Shown piece after piece: positions 7,137-14,512 of a stretch of 24,629 bases of DNA. The notes below the pieces were generated by a model. That model made no database searches and was not told where the DNA came from. It saw nothing but the letters and a program-made list of their open reading frames with translations. Source of the DNA: an uncultured Lachnoanaerobaculum sp. Its GTDB lineage: Bacteria > Bacillota > Clostridia > Lachnospirales > Lachnospiraceae. The stretch's first letter is position 1. Each line of letters opens with the position of its first letter. The stretch lies in assembly GCA_938041725.1 (NCBI GenBank), contig CALISX010000055.1, positions 1-24,629 on the forward strand, read 5' to 3'. Position numbers and translations under genes: made by a program.

Positions 7137-7553
7137 ATGGATCAAAACAATGCAAGCGGTGCTGGTTTCTTAAAGATAACCGGCATCCTGATGATCGTTT
7201 TTGGAGCGTTGGGTGCTTTTGGTAGTGTTATTGGATTGCTGGGAGCATCGGCTCTTCTGCTGCTTTCTCTTGGAACAATCAATCCCGGATTGCTGTATGG
7301 TTCCCTGCTGCTGGGTATCGTTGGGTCAGTGATTCAGATCATTGCCGGTGTTAATGGTGTAACCCATTGCAATGACCCTTCCAAGGCGGATACCTGTGTT
7401 ATGTGGGGCGGCATTGTTGCCGGACTCGCTGTACTGAGCAGTATTTTAAATGTGATTTCTGGAAATAAGTTTAGTTTCCTGGGACTGCTGATTGGCCTGG
7501 TGATTCCGGTGCTTTTTATTGTGGGTGCTTTAAAGAACAAGGGAACCATATAA
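7137..7553 (+). CDS. Small multi-span membrane protein of unknown function
   Basis: A 138-residue, strongly hydrophobic protein. After a polar start (MDQNNASGAG) there are about four membrane segments: residues about 11-33 (FLKITGILMIVFGALGAFGS), 34-50 together with 53-72 (LLYGSLLLGIVGSVIQIIAG), about 88-106 (GGIVAGLAVLSSILNVI) and about 112-130 (FLGLLIGLVIPVLFIVGAL). A short loop NGVTHCNDPSKADTCVMW contains two cysteines. No family is recognised with confidence. It is monocistronic, with its own near-consensus promoter and a strong terminator whose palindrome begins at its stop codon. Codon use leans to GGT, GCT, ATT and TTA, unlike the GGG/GCC/CCC-rich neighbours, which suggests transfer or selection for high expression. 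Confidence 0.75.
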   Translation: MDQNNASGAGFLKITGILMIVFGALGAFGSVIGLLGASALLLLSLGTINPGLLYGSLLLGIVGSVIQIIAGVNGVTHCNDPSKADTCVMWGGIVAGLAVLSSILNVISGNKFSFLGLLIGLVIPVLFIVGALKNKGTI

Positions 7554-7610
7554 GTTTTCCCATAAAAAAGCCAGGGCAGATATGCCCGGCTTTTTTTATG
7601 GGAAAACTTA
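7551..7610. terminator. 60-bp bidirectional terminator palindrome
   Basis: Two 28-base arms (7551-7578 and 7583-7610) pair around the loop GATA with only two one-base bulges. The core GCC(A)GGGCA-GATA-TGCCCGGC followed by seven T is a textbook rho-independent terminator. The mirror A-run makes it work in both directions. The stem extends outward through TAAGTTTTCCCAT and ATGGGAAAACTTA, and the TAA stop of the membrane protein gene is the first base triplet of the palindrome. Confidence 0.9.
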
Positions 7611-7632
7611 TGGGTGCCACTATATATTACAC

Positions 7633-7638
7633 AGGAGG
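7633..7638 (+). promoter_or_regulatory. Ribosome binding site deciding the TTG start at 7644
   Basis: A consensus AGGAGG five bases before TTG (7644-7646). The only earlier in-frame candidate, GTG at 7614, has no ribosome site, lies directly behind the terminator and would add ten residues. Confidence 0.8.
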
Positions 7639-7643
7639 TTGTT

Positions 7644-9098
7644 TTGAAGATTACAGATGCTCAGATCAGCGCCATGGCGGTGAATGATTCCGCCTTGGCC
7701 AATGGCAAAAAAATCTATCAGTCCAAAAAAATATTTGATTACCAAAAAACCCAGGATGATACCTTGTATATGGCCCAGGCCAAGGGATCCGGGAAAAGCG
7801 ATTACAGGGTTTCCGTGGACTTTTTGCGTCCGGGGGAGCCTGTATGCCGGTGCAGCTGTCCCAGCAGGCAGATTCCCTGCAAGCATGCCATGGCTTTGTT
7901 ATTTGCCATAAAGGAGGAGGAAAATTTTGCCCTTGGAGAAGTGCCGGAGGACATTATACAAAAAAGGGAAAAAATAGAAACCAGGGAAAGGAAAAAGGAG
8001 GAAAAACATAGGGATACTGCCTCCTCTGCTCCTAAGAAAAAACCCAATGCTGCCGCCAGGACAAAAAAAATCCAAAAGCAGCTGGAGGGTCTTGATTTGA
8101 TGCAGAATATGATCAAGGAGCTTCTTTTGACGGGGCTGGGTTCTGCTGCGGGAATCTCCTTGAAAAACTTTTCCCAGACTGCAAAGCAGCTGGGGGATTA
8201 TTACCTTCCTGGTCCTTTGAACTTTTTTAACACCTGCATTATGGCCCTGGAGAAGTATCAAAAAACCAAGGAGGACAGGTACGAAAAACAGGCCCTGGAG
8301 GCCTTGATCCGCCTTAGGGCCATTGAGAGAAAGGCCAGGGTTTATCTTACAGGGAAGCTGGAGCAGAATACTCTGGAGGTGGATGGGGATCCCCTGTTTG
8401 AAGAGCTGGGGGGGATTTACCGCCTGGAGGATCTGGGGGATCTGGGACTGGTACGGGAGCCTGCCAGTCTGATCCAGCTGGGATTTGACTGGGTATTTCA
8501 TGAGGGTAAAAAAGAGTACGAAGACAGGGGGTATTTTTTGGATCTTACCCAGGGGGATGTGGTTGTCACCTCCAATTTTATTCCCTTAAAGGCCAGCAAG
8601 TATATCAAGGAGGATGCCCCCAGAAAGGATGTGCTTCTTTGTCAGAAGCTGTATCTGTATCCCGGGAATATCAATCCCAGGGTGCGCTGGGAGAACTGTG
8701 AGAGCCGGGAGGCTGCAGCAGAGGATGTGGAAAAAATTCTGGCCTATGGGCAGAAAACATTGGAGGAGGTAATAAAAACCGTCAAATCTGAACTGAAAAA
8801 TTTATTGTCCCGGGAATTTGTGGCAGCCCTTGTATCCTATGAAAGGATAGGAAAATGGGGAGAGGAGCTGGTTTTAACCGATACACAGGGAAAACAGATT
8901 CTGCTTAGGGATTGTGCAGGGGAAAACAAGGAGAGGAGCCTGGATTTTCGGCGTTCCATTGCCATGCTGCCGGATATGGGATATCTGAAAAACGGGGTGC
9001 TCTTTGGCCTGTTTTTCCATGACAGGGGGGAAAGAAAGATTTACTGTGAGCCTCTCAGCCTGATTACCCGCCAGGGCATCCTGCGGCTGAAATTTTAG
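7644..9098 (+). CDS. SWIM zinc-finger protein (YehQ-like component of a MoxR/vWA cassette)
   Basis: A 484-residue protein beginning at TTG. The SWIM zinc-binding motif C-x-C-x6-C-x-H is complete: Cys70, Cys72, Cys79, His81 (CSCPSRQIPCKH), preceded by the usual beta strands (YRVSVDFL). A very basic, charged linker (about 105-150, rich in Lys/Arg/Glu) follows, then a long region without recognisable domains that is probably alpha/beta. SWIM domains bind zinc and typically DNA or protein partners. As the first gene of a five-gene cassette with MoxR ATPase, DUF5682 and vWA proteins, it matches the role of E. coli YehQ, here without other detectable enzyme domains. The function of the family is not settled. 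The next gene follows after five bases with its ribosome site overlapping this stop. Confidence 0.85.
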   Translation: MKITDAQISAMAVNDSALANGKKIYQSKKIFDYQKTQDDTLYMAQAKGSGKSDYRVSVDFLRPGEPVCRCSCPSRQIPCKHAMALLFAIKEEENFALGEVPEDIIQKREKIETRERKKEEKHRDTASSAPKKKPNAAARTKKIQKQLEGLDLMQNMIKELLLTGLGSAAGISLKNFSQTAKQLGDYYLPGPLNFFNTCIMALEKYQKTKEDRYEKQALEALIRLRAIERKARVYLTGKLEQNTLEVDGDPLFEELGGIYRLEDLGDLGLVREPASLIQLGFDWVFHEGKKEYEDRGYFLDLTQGDVVVTSNFIPLKASKYIKEDAPRKDVLLCQKLYLYPGNINPRVRWENCESREAAAEDVEKILAYGQKTLEEVIKTVKSELKNLLSREFVAALVSYERIGKWGEELVLTDTQGKQILLRDCAGENKERSLDFRRSIAMLPDMGYLKNGVLFGLFFHDRGERKIYCEPLSLITRQGILRLKF

Positions 9099-9106
9099 GA
9101 GGAATG

Positions 9107-9895
9107 ATGGAAGAATTGATTTTAGAATTAAGAAACCGGCTGGAATACCTGGCTTTGGCAGGCATCCATTTGGCGGAGGAGGATTTCAGACTGAAGCATG
9201 CCATGGAAAACATCAAGCCTCTGGGGGAGAGGGCAGGGGTTTTTAAACAGGTATATGCCATGTGTGAAACCCTGATCCGGGAAAAAAATCCCGATGTGCT
9301 GCTGGATGTCTGCGGCCTTTTAGATGGAATACTGGTAACCATGGCCAAAGAGGTACAGGCTTTGGAAACAGAAGAGCTGCATCCCTTGTCCGGCTTTGCC
9401 ACAGTGGGAGAGGCGGAGGATGACAGACAGGTGCGAAGGATTGCCCAATGCCTTACCAGCAGCGGAGGGGGACGCTATGTGTATCTGGAGGAAGTGATGA
9501 AGGAAAGTCCGGCGGTTTTCCGGGACCACAGACTGCTGGGGCTGTTGGTGGATGACTTTTCCGACACCTATTCGGATATTGCCTATTTGATTCAAAAATG
9601 GTTTGAAGCCCAGGGCAGCCTGGAGGCAGTTCCTGTATTAAAGGAGGGATTTGATCCTGGGGCCAGGGGAAGCTATGAGCGGCTTATGAGTATTATCACC
9701 CTGGCAAAGGATAGAGAAAATGATTTTTACAAAGCCCTTTTTGAAAGTGCAAAGAAAAAAGAGATCCGGGAGCTGGCTCTTAAGGCCTTGGGTCATGAAA
9801 AATCCAATGCTTCCTATTTGGAAGATGCAGTAAAAACACTGCGGGGCAGTCTTTTGGAAACTGCGAAAAAAATTTTAGAAGAGGTGAAGGGATAA
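9107..9895 (+). CDS. Helical protein of unknown family in the MoxR/vWA cassette
   Basis: A 262-residue, largely alpha-helical protein with no motif I recognise. The first 100 residues are leucine-rich amphipathic helices (EELILELRNRLEYLALAGIH and onward). The C-terminal 130 residues alternate helix pairs in a way that resembles HEAT/armadillo-like repeats (KKKEIRELALKALGHE, SNASYLEDAVKTLR). A HEAT-like scaffold is a structural guess. Two ATG codons are adjacent at 9104 and 9107. The AGGAGG overlapping the previous stop is better spaced for the second. The stop shares one base with the ATG of the MoxR gene (TAATG), so their translation is coupled. It is the only member of the cassette that I cannot match to an E. 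coli yeh gene. Confidence 0.75.
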   Translation: MEELILELRNRLEYLALAGIHLAEEDFRLKHAMENIKPLGERAGVFKQVYAMCETLIREKNPDVLLDVCGLLDGILVTMAKEVQALETEELHPLSGFATVGEAEDDRQVRRIAQCLTSSGGGRYVYLEEVMKESPAVFRDHRLLGLLVDDFSDTYSDIAYLIQKWFEAQGSLEAVPVLKEGFDPGARGSYERLMSIITLAKDRENDFYKALFESAKKKEIRELALKALGHEKSNASYLEDAVKTLRGSLLETAKKILEEVKG

Positions 9896-10983
9896 TGGAA
9901 GAAAAAAAGATACTGCGGGCACCGGCGGAGGAGCTTTTTAAAGAGGAGCTGGAGCTTTTAATAGAAAAGGAAAAGGACCCTGTGCCCACAGGCTGGAAAA
10001 TGTCTCCCAAATCGGTTCTAAAGTATATTTGCGGCGGCAAGGTGGGGAAAAAGGAAATCATCCCCAAGTATATCGGCAGTACCAGGATTGTGGAAATAGC
10101 CATTGCCACTTTGGTGACAGATCGGGCCCTTTTATTAATCGGAGAGCCGGGGACGGCCAAATCCTGGCTTTCAGAGCATCTAAGCGCTGCCATTAACGGA
10201 AACTCCACCAAGGTGATCCAGGGAACCGCAGGCACCACAGAGGAGCAGATCCGCTATACCTGGAACTATGCCATGCTGATTGCCAATGGTCCCAGCAAGG
10301 AGGCCTTGATTGAAAGTCCGGTATTTCGGGCGATGCAGGAGGGCAGTATTGCCCGGTTTGAGGAGATTTCCCGCTGCGCCCCTGAGGTGCAGGACGCTTT
10401 GATTTCTATTTTATCGGAAAAGCGGATTTCAGTGCCGGAGCTGGGAATGGAGATTCCGGCCAATAAGGGATTTTCCATGATTGCCACTGCCAATACCAAG
10501 GATAAGGGGGTAAATGACATGAGCGCCGCCTTAAAAAGAAGGTTCAATATTGTGATTTTACCTGCTCCAGCCACATTGGAAGCGGAAATGGAGATTGTCT
10601 CCAGCAGAGTGCAGCAGCTTTCTCAAAATCTGGATCTGAATGCCAAGCTCCCTGGGGAGGATCTGGTGGAAAAGGTCTGCACTGTATTCCGGGAGCTTCG
10701 CCAGGGCCATACCCTGGATGGAAAAACCAAAATAAAAACCCCCTCTGGGGTGCTTTCTTCGGCGGAGGCCATTTCCCTTTTGGCAGGAAGCATGGCCCTT
10801 TCCGGAAGCTTTTCCAATGGGGAGGTCAGCTCCAGGGATTTGGCAGCGGGCCTCCAGGGGGCCATTGTAAAGGAGGAGGGAACAGACCAAAAGGTTTGGG
10901 AGGAATATTTGGAGAACATCATGAAGAAAAAGGGAAGCTCCTGGCTGGATCTTTATAAAGAGTGCAGGAAATTAAATGGCTGA
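9895..10983 (+). CDS. MoxR-type AAA+ ATPase (YehL-like)
   Basis: A 362-residue AAA+ ATPase of the MoxR branch. Walker A GEPGTAKS (83-90) and sensor-1 Asn in ATANTKD (197-203) are visible, as is an arginine pair in ALKRRFN (212-218) at the expected finger position. Walker B reads ARFEEIS (153-159), with Glu-Glu in place of the usual Asp-Glu. An N-terminal extension of about 60 residues precedes the ATPase core, and a helical lid follows it. MoxR ATPases usually act with vWA-domain partners as chaperone-like remodelling or metal-insertion machines; here the vWA gene is two genes downstream. The sequence type corresponds to E. coli YehL. The stop overlaps the start of the DUF5682 gene by eight bases, indicating tight translational coupling. 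Confidence 0.93.
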   Translation: MEEKKILRAPAEELFKEELELLIEKEKDPVPTGWKMSPKSVLKYICGGKVGKKEIIPKYIGSTRIVEIAIATLVTDRALLLIGEPGTAKSWLSEHLSAAINGNSTKVIQGTAGTTEEQIRYTWNYAMLIANGPSKEALIESPVFRAMQEGSIARFEEISRCAPEVQDALISILSEKRISVPELGMEIPANKGFSMIATANTKDKGVNDMSAALKRRFNIVILPAPATLEAEMEIVSSRVQQLSQNLDLNAKLPGEDLVEKVCTVFRELRQGHTLDGKTKIKTPSGVLSSAEAISLLAGSMALSGSFSNGEVSSRDLAAGLQGAIVKEEGTDQKVWEEYLENIMKKKGSSWLDLYKECRKLNG

Positions 10984-13225
10984 TATGGAGGGGTGCAATA
11001 TTTTTTCCATTCGGCATCTTTCCCCTGCCGGTGCCTGCTATGTGGAACAGTTTTTAGATGCCCTCCAGCCAAAGCTTGTTTTGATTGAGGGGCCCTGTGA
11101 TTATGACGCTTTTTTAGACCAAATGGATCAAAGGGAGCTGAAGCCCCCCTTTGCCATTATGGCCTATACCCTGAAGCCTCCGGTTTCCACCATTGTGTTT
11201 CCCTTTGCCAGGTATTCTCCGGAGTACAGGGCCCTGCTTTGGGCCAAACGCCATGGGGTGGAATGTCATTTCTGCGATTTGCCTTCGGAGGTTGTTTTAG
11301 CCCTGAAAGATCCGCAAGAGGAGAAGGAGTCTCCCAAAGCTGCCTTTTATAAAGCCTTTGAAGAACAGATGGGAGAGGAGGGGATGGATGGCTTTTGGGA
11401 GAGGAAGATGGAAGGGGCAGCCCATTGGCAGGACTACCAAAAGGCAGCCTTTGCCTATGGGAAACAGCTGCGGGAGGCCACCCTGGACACCTCCTATGGC
11501 AGTGCCAGAAATATGGTGCGGGAGGGGCATATGAAACAAATGATGTTGGATTATGCCCAAAGGGGGACTGCTCCGGAGAAGATGGCTCTGGTTTGCGGTG
11601 CCTTCCATTCCCAGGGGATCCTGGACAGCCCGGGACTGGATCAGGGGGCTCTCGCTTCGCTGCCCAAGGTTTTGGTGAATGCCACCCTGATGCCCTATAC
11701 ATATTATAGGCTGTCGGATTTTGGCGGCTATGGGGCCGGAAATGCGGCACCCGGGTATTTTGAAATGCTCTATGAGGATCTGATTTCAGGCCAGGAAAAC
11801 ACCGCCATGAAATATCTTTCCCTGTTGGCAAAGGATTTGCGGGCCACAGGGGGATTTGCCTCCAGCGCCCAGGTAATTGAGGGGCTGCAGCTGGCCAAGG
11901 CTCTGGCCAGGCTTCGGGGAAGCAGCCGGCCCATTCTTCGGGATGTGAAGGACGGGGCTGTCACCGCCCTGGGGGAGGGAAGTCTGGGCAGTGTGATTAC
12001 CTCCATGGCCAAAATTGAAATCGGCACGGTTATGGGGGCTGTGCCGGAGGGCAGTGTAAATACCTCGATTCAAGCGGATTTTTACAATCAGTTAAAGGCT
12101 CTGCATTTGGAAAGCTATAAAACCCTGGTAAATGCAGAGCTGAATCTTGATCTGCGGGAAAGACTGCATATTAAGGATAAGAATAAGGCTTGTCAGGATC
12201 TGTATCGATCCTTTTTCCTTCACCGCCTTCGGGTGCTGGGGGTGGAATTTGGAAGGCTTTTGGGAAACCGCCAGGACAATGCCACCTGGTCAGAAAAATG
12301 GCTTCTTTCCTGGTCCCCTGAGGTAGAGATTGCCCTGGTGGAGGCGGTACTCAAGGGATTTAGCATTGAGGGGGCCGCTGCCTTTGCCATGAAGGAGAAA
12401 ATGGGGGATGGCAGTCTTACCTCCATCGCTGCTGTAATTGAGGATGCCTTTCTTTGCGGTATGCCTTTGGTTTTGGAAAATGCCATACAAAGCTTGAGAA
12501 ACCAGGCTACCGAAAGCATTACTCTGGAGGAAATTGCGTCCAATCTGCTTTCCTTGTCGGTACTGTATAAATACGGAGATATCCGTAGGGTGGACAAGTC
12601 CCCCATTGTTCCTTTGGTGGAATATTTATTTTTGCGGGCCTGTTTGAACCTTCCAGGGGAATGCCGCTGCGATGATGCCATGGCTCTGGACCTGGCCAAG
12701 GCCATCAACAATATTCACAATGCGGCGGTTTCTTTAGACTTTTTAGACCAGGAGCGGTGGCTGAAGGTGCTGGAGGAGGTGGCGGGAAGGGATGATGTAA
12801 ATTACAAGCTTTCCGGACTTTGCACCGCCATTTTACTGGAGATCGGAAGAATTTCCAATGAGACTTTAGGGAAAATGCTGGAATTTCGCCTTTCCTACGG
12901 CATTCCGGCAGAGTTTGGGGCAGGCTATTTTGAAGGGCTGTCTTTGCGGGGGCATTATTTATTGATTGCCAGACTCAGTCTTTGGGAAAGGCTGAGCCAG
13001 TATCTGGATTCCCTGGGGGAGGAGGAGTTTAAACGGGCTTTGGTATTTTTGCGCCGGGCCTTTTGCACCTATGATCCAGGAGAGAAGCTGCAGATTGCCC
13101 AAAATCTGGCCAGAGTATGGAATGTGGATACCCTGGAGGCAGCCAATGTGCTGAACGCAGAATTGAATCCCCAGGAGAATGAGGTCTTGAAGGAATTAGA
13201 TGCTTTTGATTTTGATGATTTTTAA
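10976..13225 (+). CDS. DUF5682-family protein (YehM-like)
   Basis: A 749-residue cytoplasmic protein, full length for the DUF5682 family. Signature positions are IRHLSPAGA (12-20), LVLIEGPCDYD (35-44), the R-E-G-H motif at 182-185 and LVCGAFH (205-211). The rest is a long, mostly helical region ending in an acidic FDFDDF tail. The early R-H, EGP-x-D and G-A-x-H signatures recall the TraB/ChaN/EreA-like fold, which would suggest a hydrolase-type active site, but that link is an inference. The ATG at 10976 lies within the last codons of the MoxR gene. The vWA gene follows after nine bases. In E. coli the equivalent yehM also accompanies a MoxR ATPase and a vWA protein, and its function is unknown. 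Confidence 0.88.
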   Translation: MADMEGCNIFSIRHLSPAGACYVEQFLDALQPKLVLIEGPCDYDAFLDQMDQRELKPPFAIMAYTLKPPVSTIVFPFARYSPEYRALLWAKRHGVECHFCDLPSEVVLALKDPQEEKESPKAAFYKAFEEQMGEEGMDGFWERKMEGAAHWQDYQKAAFAYGKQLREATLDTSYGSARNMVREGHMKQMMLDYAQRGTAPEKMALVCGAFHSQGILDSPGLDQGALASLPKVLVNATLMPYTYYRLSDFGGYGAGNAAPGYFEMLYEDLISGQENTAMKYLSLLAKDLRATGGFASSAQVIEGLQLAKALARLRGSSRPILRDVKDGAVTALGEGSLGSVITSMAKIEIGTVMGAVPEGSVNTSIQADFYNQLKALHLESYKTLVNAELNLDLRERLHIKDKNKACQDLYRSFFLHRLRVLGVEFGRLLGNRQDNATWSEKWLLSWSPEVEIALVEAVLKGFSIEGAAAFAMKEKMGDGSLTSIAAVIEDAFLCGMPLVLENAIQSLRNQATESITLEEIASNLLSLSVLYKYGDIRRVDKSPIVPLVEYLFLRACLNLPGECRCDDAMALDLAKAINNIHNAAVSLDFLDQERWLKVLEEVAGRDDVNYKLSGLCTAILLEIGRISNETLGKMLEFRLSYGIPAEFGAGYFEGLSLRGHYLLIARLSLWERLSQYLDSLGEEEFKRALVFLRRAFCTYDPGEKLQIAQNLARVWNVDTLEAANVLNAELNPQENEVLKELDAFDFDDF

Positions 13226-13234
13226 GGAGGAAGG

Positions 13235-14401
13235 ATGGAGCTGGAAGAGAAAATCAAGCGCTGGCGGTTGATTTTGGGAAGGGAAAGCCAGGGGGAGTTT
13301 GATAAGATGCCTGCCTATACCTTTGGGGAGGAGGATTTACTTATGGACAACGCCCTGGAGGCCATATACAACCAAAATTCCACCTTTCAGTTTGGCCAAA
13401 CAGGGGGGGCAGGAAGAGGCCCCTCCCATCCCAATATCAGCCGCTGGCTGGGGGATGTGCGGACCCTGTTTGATAAGGAAATTGTCCAGGTGGTGCAAAA
13501 TGATGCCATGGAGCGCTGCGGGTTAAAGCAGCTTTTGTTTGAGCCGGAGCTTTTGGAAACCCTGGAGCCCAATGTAAACCTGGCCTCCACCCTTTTGCTT
13601 TTAAAGGACCAGGTGCCAAAGCAGAGCAAGGAAAGTGCCAGGGTGTTTATTAAAAAGATTGTGGATGAGATCAACAGACTGCTGGATTCGGATATACGCC
13701 GGGCGGTGCATGCGGCCCTGAACAAAAGGGCTCATTCTCCCATTCCCTCCGCCAGTGCTTTGGATTTTAAAACCACCATATCCCGGGGCATAAAAAACTA
13801 TCGAAAAGAGTTAAAGCGCATTGTTCCGGAGCATTTTTATTTTTTTGAGCGGGCTGCAGTCAGTGCCGCCGGAAAGCATCATATTATTTTGGATATTGAC
13901 CAAAGCGGCTCCATGGGGATCAGTGTCATCTATTCCTCTATTATGAGCTGTATTTTAGCCAGTATGGCTTCTTTGCAAACCAGGATTGTGGCCTTTGATA
14001 CCAATGTGGTGGATCTTACAGATAAATGCGCCGATCCCATTGATTTATTATATGGATTTAATCTGGGAGGAGGAACGGATATAGAAAAGTCCGTCCGTTA
14101 CTGTCAGAGCTTCATTGAAAATCCTAAAAAGACCATTTTTTTCCTGATTTCCGATCTTTGCGAGGGAGGAAACCGGGCGGGTCTTTTGCAAAAGCTTCGG
14201 GACATGAAGGAAAGCGGGGTGCGGGTGGTCTGCCTTTTGGCCATTGAGGATGGGGGAGAGCCCTTTTTTGACCGGCATATGGCAGCGCTGATCTCCAGGG
14301 AAGGGATCCCCTGCTTTGCCTGCAATCCCCAAAAGCTTCCCCAGCTGCTGGAGTATACCTTGAAGGGGAAGGATTTAAAGGAACTGGAGGAGGAGCATTG
14401 A
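13235..14401 (+). CDS. vWA-domain protein (YehP-like)
   Basis: A 388-residue protein with an N-terminal helical region (about 1-205, opening with KRWRLILGRE) and a C-terminal von Willebrand factor A domain. The metal-ion-dependent adhesion site is complete: D222-Q-S224-G-S226, Thr281 in GGGTDI and Asp307 in LISDLCEGG. Segments such as RWRLILG, LDFKTT, VAFDTNVVDLT, ADPIDLL and LGGGTDI match, from memory, the same stretches in E. coli YehP, so this is a confident family member. It presumably recruits substrates or effectors to the MoxR ATPase. A full AAGGAGG (13224-13230) supports the ATG. The gene closes the cassette, with a convergent hairpin about 40 bases behind it. Confidence 0.93.
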   Translation: MELEEKIKRWRLILGRESQGEFDKMPAYTFGEEDLLMDNALEAIYNQNSTFQFGQTGGAGRGPSHPNISRWLGDVRTLFDKEIVQVVQNDAMERCGLKQLLFEPELLETLEPNVNLASTLLLLKDQVPKQSKESARVFIKKIVDEINRLLDSDIRRAVHAALNKRAHSPIPSASALDFKTTISRGIKNYRKELKRIVPEHFYFFERAAVSAAGKHHIILDIDQSGSMGISVIYSSIMSCILASMASLQTRIVAFDTNVVDLTDKCADPIDLLYGFNLGGGTDIEKSVRYCQSFIENPKKTIFFLISDLCEGGNRAGLLQKLRDMKESGVRVVCLLAIEDGGEPFFDRHMAALISREGIPCFACNPQKLPQLLEYTLKGKDLKELEEEH

Positions 14402-14439
14402 GTTTCACTGCCCCTGTTAGATTTTTTTCATATAACGAT

Positions 14440-14473
14440 AAAGAGCCGGGTATGTTTGCATACACGGCTCTTT
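14440..14473. terminator. Convergent hairpin between the vWA gene and the minus-strand gene
   Basis: AAAGAGCCG (14440-14448) pairs with CGGCTCTTT (14465-14473). After one mismatch, an inner GTATG/CATAC stem closes on the loop TTTG. The stem is strong, but the T-runs behind it are short in both directions (slightly better for minus-strand transcripts), so it is a plausible shared terminator of moderate strength. Confidence 0.65.
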
Positions 14474-14512
14474 GGGTGCAGATGAATCGTGGCAACAGGC
14501 CCCGGCATGGGG

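Noticed and set aside
11157..11831. 224-codon minus-strand frame opposite the DUF5682 gene
   Set aside because: Proline/serine-rich shadow translation with no ribosome site, opposite a recognised family member.
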